From the NCBI GenBank assembly GCA_023525975.1, contig CM042018.1, forward strand, positions 79,863,001 through 79,927,000: DNA of 64,000 bases, given 5' to 3'. Below are positions 1 through 11,413 of this stretch, one piece after another; within the stretch, counting starts at the first letter, position 1, and each line of letters begins with the position of its first letter. The stretch comes from Smallanthus sonchifolius (Eukaryota > Streptophyta > Magnoliopsida > Asterales > Asteraceae). The notes under the pieces were generated by a model that did no database searches, was not told the DNA's origin, and saw only the letters and a list, made by a program, of their open reading frames with translations. The position numbers and the translations under genes are program-made.

Positions 1-723
1 AGTTTTATCACATATATCAACATATATAGAGGTCTCAAGAGTTTAATTTACAATAAACCGTTTCAGGTTCTAGTTTATACCTTAGATCGTTGGAAAAACG
101 AATGGAATCGAACGAAAATCATACCTAGATCTTAACCCACCTCTGATATGACGAGATTTAGGTTTTGCGGGTCTAGATCTGTAGATCTTGCTTGCTGGAA
201 ACCTAGCTTAGCCACCGGAAAACCGGATCTCGCCGGATCTTGGAAAAAAAAAACGAGTGTCGCTGTAAAACACTCCAACTTGGCCGGATCCACTCTTCTC
301 CCTGCTTGTAACTACCATCTATAGCCGGATTTATCCTACCGCCGCTGGGTCGTTCTGCTTCAGATGCCGAAAAAATGTGTGGACCCTGTTACCGCCATCT
401 CCTTCTTAGTCTTCCGTCAACTACAGCGTAACCCAAAAACAGCCGTCGTTGCCGCCATCGATCTCGTCGGGAACTCCATCACTAGTGTTTCGTTCGTCCA
501 CCACCGTTAACACCGCCATAACTGCACGTGGTGGTCACCAAAAAAACGTGTTGACAGCCCCCTCCATTTGGCCGTTTGCCATTTTGGGACCCCACCATTG
601 TCGGAAACTGGTTGGACTTGAGACAAAGGAGAAGACGAAAATGAGCTCGGGTTGTTGGCTGCTAGCGCGACGGTGGTCGCCGGAGGAGCCGCCGGAGGTG
701 GCCGGCCTCCTCCCATAACTGCA

Positions 724-737
724 CTCTCTCTCTCTCT
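724..737. repeat. (CT)7 microsatellite
   Basis: Seven CT units, reading as GA on the minus strand, about 60 bases downstream of a minus-strand TATA-like box. GA-rich tracts are common in plant 5' untranslated regions, which fits a decayed promoter/leader. Confidence 0.7.
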
Positions 738-796
738 AGCGAAAACACACATGTGTGTGTGGTTATGCAAATGAAAAGGAAGGAGGAGATAAAGTT

Positions 797-805
797 CTAT
801 TTATA
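797..805 (-). promoter_or_regulatory. TATA-like box (TATAAATAG) on the minus strand
   Basis: The reverse complement reads TATAAATAG, the same string used as the likely TATA box of the B, G and E LTRs in this window. It would drive leftward transcription through the CT microsatellite. No downstream gene is supported, so it is probably a relic LTR promoter. Confidence 0.3.
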
Positions 806-1725
806 TCTAGGGTTTTGGGTGGGTGCATTCCTTACTAGTATCGCGTGTCAACACTGTGTCCCGTCTTGCATCTCGACCCGACTCCTCGCCACGTCTTTAT
901 AATTTAAATTATTGCTTTGTAATTAAAATAATTAGGAGGTTTATTGTAAATAAATATTTTAAAGATTTATTATTTAAATCTCGCGTTTAACCATCGACTT
1001 AGCCGGTACACATCGCAGTCGCGTCTCCAAGCGCTTTCGGTAAGATTAACGTCTCACGTTCTCGATTCTGATCCGTTTAGTTCTGTTCATGATAAATGTT
1101 AATACTAAAATAATATTTCTCAATATTTATATAGCGAGACTTTTTCTTGACACCGGAACATATCTAAGTCGGCACAAGTTGACGGTTTCTAAATCCGTTT
1201 TACGGGTTTAATGTTTAACATCCCGGTTGTTATTATTATTTTCTAGTATTATAAAAATATATAATTATAATACTTACTATACGGGTTTACAAATATATAA
1301 CATCTGTGGCATTAATGTTTCATTGCCGCGTGTTTTACATGATGTAACGTTTACGTGCGCGCTCTACGCGTGTAATTGTCTTAACAGACTTCCAAGATAA
1401 ATACTAATGTATAATATTCGTTATCTTGAATATTTGTAACGCTGGATATTCAGTATTAGACTGAAGTCTGACGCGTTAAACGTTTAAGATTACTGAATTG
1501 CGTACGTCCTTATGTCCTTTCTTAAATTCTTATAATCGCGTAACGAGTCATTAATTGAAATCGTGTGTCTAATATGATATTCGAATAGTGTAAATTTGGA
1601 TATCTAACGGGCTTGGATCCTTACAAGGCCTCAAATGGGCTTGAATTCTTATTGGGCCTTATTGGGCCTTGTGGGATTAGCCCAACAATTAGGTTTTAGG
1701 ATTGTTTAATTTTGTAGGTGTCACA

Positions 1726-2024
1726 ATTGGGATGCACGGTCGTGCATCCCCTCCTTGCTTCCTAGTTTCGTCTTTTAGATGCTTGTTTGACTTTCGTTGA
1801 CCTTGGTTGACTTCTTGGGGGTCAAAGCTCGGGAATGATCCTTCTAGAAGCTTGATTTCTTGGTGTTTTTGACTGGTTTTAGCTTTGTTTATCTCAGGAC
1901 ACCGAATAACCTGCAATTATGAAATATTAACGTTTTAACTATCAATTGCAAGGTTATTATTCAATTAGTACCATAATATTAGGATTATTATACATGCAAA
2001 ACATGTATAATTTAGGGCATATCA
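1726..2024 (-). repeat. Element E 3' LTR fragment
   Basis: This is clearly homologous to the last 300 bases of the 5' LTR at about 60935-61237, including GATGCACGG(C/T)CGTGCATC, the block around 'gggggtcaaagctcggg' and the terminal ATATCA. Homology begins abruptly at 1726, so about 1.3 kb of the LTR is missing on the left. Minus-strand order places it at the 3' end of E. Confidence 0.8.
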
Positions 2025-2651
2025 TAACACACGTTACTTAAATTTTGTTTGTCCTCAAGCAAACTCATGCATGAACAGACCCATAACTAAAAATTATACA
2101 AATGGAAAGGGAGCTCCAAGTAATTGGGGTTTACGGGATATCTCATGAGTCACTTTTTCTATTTTTGTATTTTTATAGTTTTGGATGATGGAAACTATGA
2201 CAAGCATACTAGAATTTCAAATATGCATAATATTTGGCTCCTCACAATGTTCACTGAACTCTAGGGTTATATATATGGATAATGTAAGTTAAGCAGAACA
2301 CTCAAGTTCGAATCGAATTATGCAATGCTCATAAGCTTGTATGCAAATCAAGTCTCCAATCAACTAAGTAATATGCATGAATCAAGAGGACTTAAAAAGG
2401 GTTGTAATGTGGCTAAAAAGGAAATAAAGGGTGAAAATGAAAATCTTTTTGGGGTTTTAGGGTTTTAAGGGCTGCAGCTAACATGGAACACACGGCTAAG
2501 GCTTCATGGCTTAGGATAGAAAACACTAGTGGGTCCCTCTACAGTACTCAAATAACGAGGGTATAACTAATCTGAGGGCTCACTTATGGTTAGATTGCCA
2601 AGGCCGATACTTCTTATCATGTTCAACTCTTCCCTCACTGCGTAGTACACA
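2025..2651 (-). other. Element E 3' untranslated region
   Basis: No ORF of note. Just inside the LTR, the minus strand reads TTGCTTGAGGACAAACAAAA, a string commonly seen shortly upstream of the PPT in Tat/Athila elements. The expected G-run PPT is degraded here. The rest is AT-rich and unremarkable. Confidence 0.55.
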
Positions 2652-3261
2652 TTACTGCCTTTCCTTATGGTTCTTTTCGGCATGTAACCTAATAGCACCT
2701 ACTTTGATCAGATGCATATACTCATGTTGGGAGTAAGTTTGATTCTTGTTGCATTTCCCATCGTGGCTCCGGTTTCCACATTTCACACATTTGCCATATC
2801 TTTTGGCTTTTCTTTTGGCGGCGCTTTTTGACAAGCCGTAGAATGGTGGTAGTTGTTCTTGCTTGTGCCACCATTTTAGTACATCACTTGTTGCTTTTAA
2901 AACATTTTCCCAAAGTTCAGGCAGTAATTCAGGTTTTGCAAAATGAATACAAGAAAGAAAATTGAAATCAAAAGAATACATGTCCAGCACTTTTAGGTCC
3001 AACCGGTAAAAGACCAAATTCTCTCTTTTTTTTTTTAACATCAAGACTGATTTGTCAATAAATCCTTTTCCTCAATTTCTTTGAAATATTTTTCCATATC
3101 TTCCTTGTAGATCGTTTGACTGTTTCTTCCTAATACATCCACTTTCTTTTGTATATTCCAAATACTTGAGTGAAGAAGATCCTTTCCAAATTGTCTTAAT
3201 GGTTGCAAACTTGAAATAACGACATAAGATAAACTAATAATCCTCCATCTTGAAGACAGTT
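2652..3261 (-). pseudogene. Unrecognised ORF fragment with a short zinc-knuckle-like motif
   Basis: The open part (2652-3044) encodes about 130 residues ending in a basic stretch and the motif CVKCGNRSHDGKC, a C-x2-C-x4-H-x3-C pattern one residue shorter than the retroviral zinc knuckle. Upstream, in another frame, a further stretch of about 65 codons up to 3261 looks protein-like (WRIISLSYVV..., then an acidic/basic segment), so this is probably a frameshifted gene. I do not recognise the family. It lies where E should carry pol or a third ORF, so it may be an element-borne ORF, a captured host exon or a pararetrovirus remnant. The 5' part is duplicated next door at 3271-3652. Confidence 0.35.
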
Positions 3262-3652
3262 AGCATTTTTGTACATCACTTGTTGCTTTGAAAACATTTT
3301 CTCGGAGTTCGGGCAGTAATTCAGGCTTTGCAAAATGAATACAAGAAAGAAAATTGAAATCAAAAGAATGCGTGTCCAGCACTTTTAGGTCCAACCGGTA
3401 AAAGACCAAATTCTCTATCTTTTTTTTAACATCAAGACTGCTTTGTCAATAAATCCTTTTTCTCAATTTCCTTGAAATATTTTTCCATATCTTCCTTGTA
3501 GATCGTTCGGCTGTTTCTTTATAATACATCCACTTTCTTCTTTATATTCCAAATACTTGAGTGAAGAAGATCCTTTCCAAATTGTTTTAACGGTTGCAAA
3601 CTTGAAATAACGACATAAGATAAACTAATAATCCTCCATCTTGAAGACAGTT
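2879..3652. repeat. Imperfect tandem duplication, two units of about 382 bp
   Basis: Unit 1 (2879-3261) and unit 2 (3271-3652) run from 'gtacatcacttgttgct' to 'cttgaagacagtt' and match almost throughout, with scattered substitutions and small indels. Nine bases separate them. Each carries the N-terminal part of the unrecognised zinc-knuckle ORF but not the motif itself, which lies only left of unit 1. Confidence 0.85.
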
Positions 3653-4845
3653 TGCCAATAACCGATGTTTATAAAAAGCTGGTATGGTGATAAATGTGGG
3701 TAGTAGAAAAGAAAATGCTAAGGCTCAAAGGGCTATCTAGGCGGATATTGTTTTTGGTATTTTGGGTTTAAGGATAATATATAAGGGTAATAAAGTCCTA
3801 AGTGCCTCAATCATTTTTATGCATTTACTAGTTCATGGTCTTGATATGTATAAGTCGCATAAGTTTTAATTATGCATAAGATTCGATCGAAAAACACTCG
3901 GTATACCAAACGAAAAGAGCATGTGGATAATGATGATAATAATGCTCATGAAAAGGCTCAGATTATCCTTACATGAAAAACGGATGGGATAGGGTTTAAT
4001 TGTTCGTTATGCATAATATCCATTTGTTTCTACTTGCCATGTTTCCTTTTATTCCTTTTAGTTTAATTAAGCGCGAACTCAACGAGGTTTAGATTTGTTG
4101 GGTTTTAAAATTTTCAAAATTTTTAGGGTTTTTAGGAAAATAAGATTTCGGTTAAAGTAAGGTTTTAGTCAAATGGGTAGAAAATCAAGAGTTTAGTTTT
4201 ACTGCTTTGAGGAAACAAGTTTGTCCTGAATCTCTAATTCCCACCACACACTTAAAGTTGTGCATTGTCCTGAATGTACAAATGCATGTAATAAAATGCT
4301 ATGTACAAATTTAAATGCATGGAGTTTTAAGGGAAAAGAATCTGGTACTCCCCCGGTCAATTCGGTGTATAACCTATGGCCAATGCTTGTGATTGTTGTA
4401 AGTGTGATGCCAAAAACTTCTATCAAATCTCTCACACATTTGATGTGGTTTGTTGACGTCCAAGCTTGTAGAGGTGGAGCGGAACTCTTGAAAGAAATAG
4501 AGAAACTACTTGGTCATGCAATCCTACCTGACACATAAAGAAAAACATAAAAACAGAAATGGAAATAACAGGTAGTAGTTAAGCTACTAAGGTCCTAGTA
4601 TCGAGAAGGCATACCTGGAGCCTGAAGTATGAGAAATTTAAACTTGGCTGAGGTCCATGTGTTTTGCCGTATGCACCAACTTCTCAATATATTCATGATT
4701 ATCGCGTTGCCTCTCGGAAGCGCCATGTTTATTTAAGGGTCGTTGGCTGGACCCGTACGTGTTTCATCAATCTATCTTCGGGGGGGGGGGGGGCTTTGGA
4801 TCTCCCCCATGTCTCCCATTCCTTGCTTCAACTCCTTTTTCTTAG
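3653..4845. other. Element E internal region without recognisable coding capacity
   Basis: AT-rich sequence. Overlapping short ORFs on both strands at 4199-4538 show no family motif and look like chance. A run of 14 G at 4780-4793 stands out; next to the end of the protease fragment it could be a decayed internal PPT or a homopolymer artefact. RT, RNaseH and integrase would be expected here and are not visible. Confidence 0.5.
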
Positions 4846-5670
4846 TCAATTTCGGTTGTTGGTTAAGTATTTGTCAATCCAGCTGGTGTTGTTGAGATCC
4901 TTGCTTAGATTAGATTTCTTTCCTTTGTTGATTTCTTTAGCTTTCTTTAGTTGGTAGTCTAGATTAATGTCTATGAACTGTGCAATTTCAAAGGGGTCGT
5001 TGGATAAACATTCGTTACCCCCGATGTTGTAGGCTACCGATTGTTTCCCAACACGAAGTGTTAGAATACCTTCATTCATGTCAATGATTGCTCTAGCAGT
5101 GGCTAAGAATGGGCGACCCAAAATTAAAGGAACATAATAGTCGGACCCCATTTCTAAGACCATAAAGTCGGTAGGGAAGACAAACTTGCCGACTTTTACT
5201 AGTAAATTTTCAATAACTCCCGTAGATGATTTAATAGTTCCATCCGTAAGCTAGGTAATTGTATTGATAGGTTGCGGATTTCCAATCTTTAGTATTTTGA
5301 ACATGTTGCATGGCATTACGTTCACACTTGCTCCTAAATCAGTGAATGCGAAAGTTATCTGTAATGGTCCGATAGACCATGGTAAAGAAAACTTTCCGGG
5401 ATCTGATAGTTTCTTTGGAAGGCATCGTTCAATGAGAGCGACGCATCGGTTAGTCTTTTTGACTGCCTCCTCCATGTTTCTTTTGTTAGTGAGGAAATCC
5501 TTCAAGAAATGTCCATGCTTAGGCATTTGTTGTTTTATGTCTAGGAAAGGCAGGCTGACATGGATTTGGCATAAAATCTCGATGAATTTCTCATATTGTT
5601 CGTCAGTCCTTTGCTTCACTAGTCTTCCTGGGTACGGTATGTGAGATTTGAAGGTTCTCTTTGTCAGCAA
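4846..5670 (-). pseudogene. Element E gag-protease remnant (Athila/Tat aspartic protease)
   Basis: Read leftwards, 5670-5251 encodes the end of the gag spacer and the protease N-terminus: a 'KLSDPGKFSLPWSIG' entry segment and the active-site region TDLGASVNVMP, where D-x-G-A is the aspartic catalytic signature. The second part (5163-4846) gives LILGRPFLATARAIID, the conserved GRPFLATA segment of this protease class. A stop lies between the two parts at about 5248. The gene continues upstream into gag at 33422-34890 once solo LTR D and its contents are removed. After the protease the frame ends and no RT follows, so polyprotein function is lost. Confidence 0.8.
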
Positions 5671-6263
5671 GTTAGGAGGAGTGTTCAGTGGAATTGGTTG
5701 TGGATTCTTGATAGCATTTGTAATATATGAAAATATATAAATATATTTTTTGATGGTTTCACGAGATCAGGTTTTAATTTTATAAAATGATAAATACTCA
5801 AACTTAAAACACACGCAATAGACAAGTGTACCTATCGCAGCGTAATATAGTTTACGTTAGAACCAAGTATCGATCCAATGGACACGGTCGAGTTCCAATA
5901 CTTAACTTTTGTTATCGTTTAGCCGGTTTAATTAGTGAGTGGGTTTTGTGTGCTTGTGAAGTAGAAAAGTAAATCACAGAAAAGTAAATGACGGTAAAGT
6001 AAATAACATAAAAGTAAAAACATGTGTGATGTGTGTAACATGAATGTAAATAATAGAATAGTAAATAACAGGAAAGTAAATATCTCGGAAATGATCAGGT
6101 CAAGAAGAGAATTGCTTTGGCGTTCGAATCCGCTTTGTACATGATAATGTTAAGTTGATTAATCCAGTGGTATGACTAATACAGATGTGTGACCCGGGTC
6201 ACCGCTAGAGCCTTGTCCTCACGACATTTGGTTCATGAATTATAATCTAAAATGGTAGGACTC

Positions 6264-6676
6264 TGTGAATCCCCTTGATCTCCAATATTCCAAGCAACAC
6301 AATAACGAACAATCTCCTCGAAAGGCGGAATCAATCAAAGAGACTCTAAGATTGAAAACCGACGAATCTAAGATAATACGCCATCAAACTGAGATAATCA
6401 CCAAACATCATGTTGTATTCACTTAGAGAATCAGTACAAATCAGTAGTACAATACTATGAACAACAGAGATACAAATCAGATACAAGTTCTAGTCCTGTC
6501 TAGCTTTCAAATACAAGACATATATATAGAAACAAGATTTCGTCCGAAAACTCTGATCGTCCGAAAATGATTTCGATCGAAATCTTTTTTGATCGATAAA
6601 TTTTCGGTCGAAAACTTTACACTTAGACATATATAAAAATAGAAACTTGAATTCGATGTACTACTAGGTTCCAACA
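6264..6676 (-). repeat. Element A 3' LTR
   Basis: 413 bp, TG...CA, paired with 31933-32357. A TATA-like run lies at 6521-6529 (minus strand). Immediately upstream of it on that strand, 6538-6618 holds a cluster of TTTCGATCGAAA-type palindromes. Promoter layout: palindromes, then TATA, then R/U5. Confidence 0.9.
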
Positions 6677-6687
6677 ATCTCCCCCTA
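6677..6687 (-). promoter_or_regulatory. Element A polypurine tract
   Basis: The minus strand reads TAGGGGGAGAT directly before the 3' LTR. This is the standard plus-strand priming site of reverse transcription and fixes the orientation. Confidence 0.85.
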
Positions 6688-6706
6688 GTCCATTGAATCC
6701 TAAGTT

Positions 6707-9464
6707 CTATGTCTTGTCTACATCCTGCTTCTTCTCAGGCTTTACTTTCTTTGAATCCAGATCCTGTAACCTTTTCTTAATCAATCTAGCTTCAACGCCT
6801 AGAGATAAACAATGAGACACCACTCTCATAAACAACTTTGCTTCGTTCTTTATCATCAAGCTCATATCACATTGAATTGTGTTATAGTACAAAATCTTTT
6901 GATCTTCATCTTAAAAACTGAAAAAAATCCATCGGATCAAAAATTCTGACTTCAGGAAGTCCCCTTTGTTGAATAACTGCTTCATGTGATGAAGAATCAT
7001 AGAACCACTTATCAAAATACAAAGTTGTCATAGTATCAGCTGGTTTGACAATGTATTTGTACTTGATCTTGTCATTTGTTCTGTATTTCTTCTTGATCTT
7101 TCTTCGTGTAGGAATTTGAGGCTGAAAAAATGTAAAACTATCTTGATTACATTGATTCCTGAGAAGTACCTCAAAAGCAGAAGCTTGAGTATTGTTTGAT
7201 TCATTAATCATATTCAAATGACTCAGATCTCTTATATCCCATCTTGGTAGTGTCTGTAACTTATGACATGTATCAAAATATTGAATATCACCAGCAACCC
7301 TCTTGATCACATACATCTTCTTATCATTATCAAATTTCCAACCCAAAATCAATCCAGTCAATGCCTTTCTTGGATTCCTGATTCTTTGTGTAATTCTTTC
7401 AACAGTTAACGGTTTTTCATTAATTTTCCACCACAAGCTATTATCATAAGAAGCTTTCTTTTTAGTAGAATCCTTTTGAGCTTCATCTATTTCACTCTCT
7501 TCAAACAATTCATCAAAAGGAATTCTCTCATCAACCACTTTGTCCAATCTTCCAACTTCATTCCCGTCACATTCAACATACGTTTGTTTTTCCTCATATT
7601 CATGTTTCTCATATATTACATCAGAATCTTTGTCATCACTTGACTCTTCATTATTTGCTCCACTTTCACCAATTCCAGAACCATCACTACTGCTATCATC
7701 ATCATCAGAAGGATCAGCATCATTTTTCTTGATATATGTGATAATAACATCTTCATCTTCCTCTTTTTCATCTTCTTCCTTCTCCTTATCTTCATCACCT
7801 ACCTCCATTCCCTCACTATGTTGATTAATAAGTGAATCAACATCAAACATATCTTGTGAACCAAAAAGATCAGCTCCTTTAATTGGAGATTCAGTATGTT
7901 GTGATTGATTCAACGTTGAAGGTTCTTGCTGTTCTTTATTCTTTTGCATGGGTTGACTAGTGACATTCGGAATTGAAATAGACATTCCAAGACGTTTTAC
8001 GAGATCTTGCACAATGTTTTGCAAATTATCTATATGTACTTGTTGCTCATCAAGCTGCTTTTGCTTCTTGGAATCACTTGTCTTTAACTTTCTAATTTCT
8101 CTTTCATTTGCAGCTTCTCTGCTTTGAAGATTTGAAACTTGAGTCTTCAATTGACTTATAATATTTATAGTTTCTTGAGTTGCAAATTTTAGAAACTCTT
8201 CATCCATCAATTTGTAATCTTTAGAAGCCTTTTGTCTAACAGGATCTGGAACTTCTTTACCCTTTCCTTTTCCTGAGTACCTCTGTGCCATAGTTTTCAA
8301 TCTCTTTTGTTCTGGTTCTTTAATTTCGATACCTTTAGACGGAGGAGGTCTAGAAGGCACGTCCTTTTCAGATTCAGTAGCTTTCTTTTTGATTGGAGTT
8401 TCAGTTGTCGTTGCTGGAATTTCTGGTGTTTCAACACTTTCAGTTTCTTGAACCTTCTCTGTTTCTTTAACTGGCTCATCAACAGTTTCTTTCTCGACTA
8501 CCACTTCTGTAACAACTTCATGAATAATCACAGGTGCTTGAACATTTTCAGGATTGTTTTGCACTACATTCCTATCACCACCTTTTCCACATTCATCATC
8601 ATCACCTCCTTCATCATCACCATCATGATCCTCTACTTCACTACCTTGAATATCATTCAATTCATCTTCGACACCGAACTCGGGATCAGGATTCTCTTCA
8701 ATCATATTTGGAAATAAAGGTGTCACTGTCCTAGTAAACTTGCTTTTCTTCCTTATGATGTTCATGCTACTGAAAACTATTTCTGTCATTTGATCCAATG
8801 GAAGCTCAACCCCATCATTAGGTAGATCATGCAACAGTGTATTGATTATCATTTCTAAGAATCTTGGATAAAGCAGAAACTTGTTGTTCTGTCTTGGACC
8901 CACAAAATTATTAATCATAGCTTCATATAACATTATTGAGAAATTGAATCTACGGTGAGTTGTCAGACAAACCAAAGCTCTACTAAACACTTCACCAATT
9001 TGATCAAATGCTCCTGTCCTCGGTCCAATGCAATGAATGAATACATGTACTAAGTACCTCCACTATTTCCCTAACAAAGTCTTTGTCACTTGCCTTCTTG
9101 GAAAGTCTCCTTCATAGCCCATTTCTCTGATTATCTGCATCACACGTGTGTAACTTATTTTGTATGGAAAACTGACATTGTCTCTGAAATTTAGAACCTC
9201 TCTGATAATTTGTTCAGTAATCTTGATCTTCTTTCCACCAACTGTACTTTCTATCGATATTTCCTTGTTAACATGCTTATGTTCAACGTTGTTCCAGAAT
9301 TCTCGAATTTGATTTTCATAAAAAGTAACTTGTGTTGATAAGGAAGTTAGAATTCTTGATTTGTTCCGAAACTGAACTATTTCTTCATATCCTCTCGATT
9401 TTCTTGTGCTAGCTGTCAAACACGCACAAATGTTGTGCCTTGAGTCAAACTTTAACCTGTTCAT
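6707..9464 (-). pseudogene. Element A ORF3 (env-position protein), broken
   Basis: Starts at ATG 9464 (MNRLKFDSR), 3 bases after an AG that closes a splice-acceptor-like tract. The N-terminal domain contains EFWNNVEHKH and IIREVLNFRD, matching ORF3 of B and C. A TAG interrupts it just before WRYLVHVFIHCI at about 9060; the frame then stays open for 694 codons to 6906. That part has a conserved segment with FLLYPRFLEMIINTLLHDLP, a long acidic and Glu/Lys-rich linker, a heptad-like coiled coil at about residues 265-340 of the segment (KTQVSNLQSREAANEREIRK), more acidic sequence and a C-terminal YKYIVKPAD...LYFDKWFYD domain. A frameshifted tail runs to 6707. No signal peptide is evident, and I see no clear fusion-protein features. 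Function unknown. Confidence 0.7.
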
Positions 9465-11413
9465 AGCTGTTCAAGACAAGTAATATAAATCAGTCAAAAT
9501 CCAAAAGTTGTCAACTCCAAAGATTTCGATCGAAAACTATTAACCGAAAACTATTTCGATCTAAAACTCCTGCCCGAAAACTTCTGTTAAACATCCTTTT
9601 CGAAAAAAAACAATTTATTTATAGAAATTTCCAACTCAAAAGTTTTTGAACGAAAACTCTCATTAAAACCTAATCGAAAACAATTTCGATCGAAAACCTC
9701 TTCGGACAGATCAGTTGTCTTCATTTCCATCCGAGAAAGATTTCGATCAATTCATACAAGTTTTGACGATTCATACAAGATTTCGGACGATTCATAAACA
9801 TTTAAATTCTAAGGCAATGGATCTATATAATCTTACTCTAAGAGTCCAGAAAAGCATACCTTGATGTCAGAAACTTTAACTAGAACTCACATTCAACTTT
9901 GCTCGAAGATTTCGCACGAAAACACGACACTTGGTAAAATAAAAAATCAGGCTCGAAAACTCATACAGAGGTGGTGAAATGATTTCGATCGAAAAGTAGA
10001 TATATATACCTTTTGAGATTTCGGATGAAAAGACTTTTTGCATACGACTTTTAGATCGAAAACAATTTCGGACAACAGATTTCGGACAAAAACTTTTTAC
10101 TTGTGAAATTTTGAATTTTATTTTTCTTTATCCAATCCTGATATCATTAAGACCTGTTCCAAAATTTTAATGCTTTCAAATGTAAGAAAAACAACAAACA
10201 ACAAAGAAAAACAAATTATACTTCAAACAAAATATTAAAACAAGAACACACACATAATACTTTTTCAGAAAAACCAGCCTTTTCTCATGTTGATAAACTG
10301 AATTGACATATGATCATAAATGCACACTGTCTTATTCACACTTCATATCAAGTCAGGATCTACTCAGTTCAACATTGATTGCCAGTATCTTAATCCACAT
10401 AAACTCATGCATCATGTTTCAGCAAATACCGTGTGACTGTTAAGGTAAGATTAAACAATACAATGTGTACCCACAATCGAGATGGAAAGAACTGAGAATC
10501 AACACAAAGTTTCACCAGATCATGATCCTATCACCAGCATGAAGGTAGCGTTCTAAGCACAGGAAAAATAATCCAAGTGGATTTGAATGGAATCATATTG
10601 ATTCAGAATCATTTTGATTAATTGTCTTGGTTTTTGAGATAGTACGGAATCATATTGATTCATATGAGTTGTGAAGAGTATATATGAAGAATCATGAATG
10701 ATTCGGGTATGCGGATATCCATAAGATATTGGATATGTCAATTGAAATCACGAATGATTCAAAGGGCAAAACAGACTGACTTCCTGGTTTCCATCCGAGA
10801 TTTTCACCAGAACCATCAACTGTATAAAGGTGTTTAACTCTAAATCATATATTTGACGGATATAGTCAATAGAGCAAACAAATTGTGCTAAGAACTCATC
10901 AAGATCCTGGTCTCATGGTATGACTAGATTCACTTTGCATTCGAATGATGAAAGTACCGATATTCAATGTGGGTAAAACACAAATATTGCAATTTAGTTA
11001 ATCACACAAATATCGCATACTTTATACATGCAGAGCCTACCAACATATCAATAATTGTAACCGATGTCACCATCACATCCAATTCATGCGTAAGCTCAAT
11101 ACACAAATATACTATCATTTCCTATTTGCAAGGCAACCAGTCACATTATTTAGCACAAGTTCATTTTATATTACTTACAACATATTTTCTTTTTCAGCGT
11201 AAACTTTTCATTTATTTTACTCTCCCCCTAAAATTTTGATGCAATTTATTTAAGCTACTAAAACACACACCAAACCACAAATTTTAATACAATTTTAACA
11301 CTAAAAGAAAAATCTTTTTGAGTAACATATATGGTCTTTCAATCAAAATAACGGATTTTAATAAACGATTTTTTTATTTTTTATTTATTTATTTATTTTT
11401 TTTATTATCACAA
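9465..11413 (-). other. Element A spacer between RNaseH and ORF3
   Basis: Non-coding, AT-rich, about 1.95 kb. From the RNaseH side it contains, in the same order as B and C: the ATGATAGTATAT block (11107-11125), a GGAATCAT...GATTCAGAATC block (10589-10610), GTGTACCCAC (10465-10474), then many TTTCGATCGAAA-like repeats (9521-10092), then the acceptor-like TTACTTGTCTTGAACAG at 9467-9483 before the ORF3 ATG. This colinearity in three divergent elements suggests a functional module rather than debris. Confidence 0.65.

Larger units (their letters stand above)
1..1725. other. Unclassified non-coding flank left of element E
   Basis: No convincing gene. The first 700 bases are GC-richer and contain repeated CCGGATC-like strings; 850-1650 is AT-rich. 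Short ORFs at 449-770 on both strands are low-complexity and overlap each other, so I do not call them. A TATA-like box and a CT run suggest an old LTR promoter read on the minus strand, but I see no LTR terminus, PBS or second copy. It may be a decayed gypsy LTR or intergenic DNA. The right edge is set by the start of homology to the LTR of element E at 1726. Confidence 0.4.

Noticed and set aside
449..770. Overlapping ORFs on both strands suggesting a small host gene
   Set aside because: Low-complexity translations, no domain, no conserved partner, and both strands open over GC-rich sequence.
7540..8734. Plus-strand ORFs of 60-136 codons across the ORF3 region of A
   Set aside because: They mirror the acidic Glu/Asp codons of the minus-strand ORF3 as Ser/Phe/His runs.
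6707..9464. Calling ORF3 a retroviral envelope
   Set aside because: I see no signal peptide, transmembrane span or cleavage site in A, B or C; only the genomic position fits.
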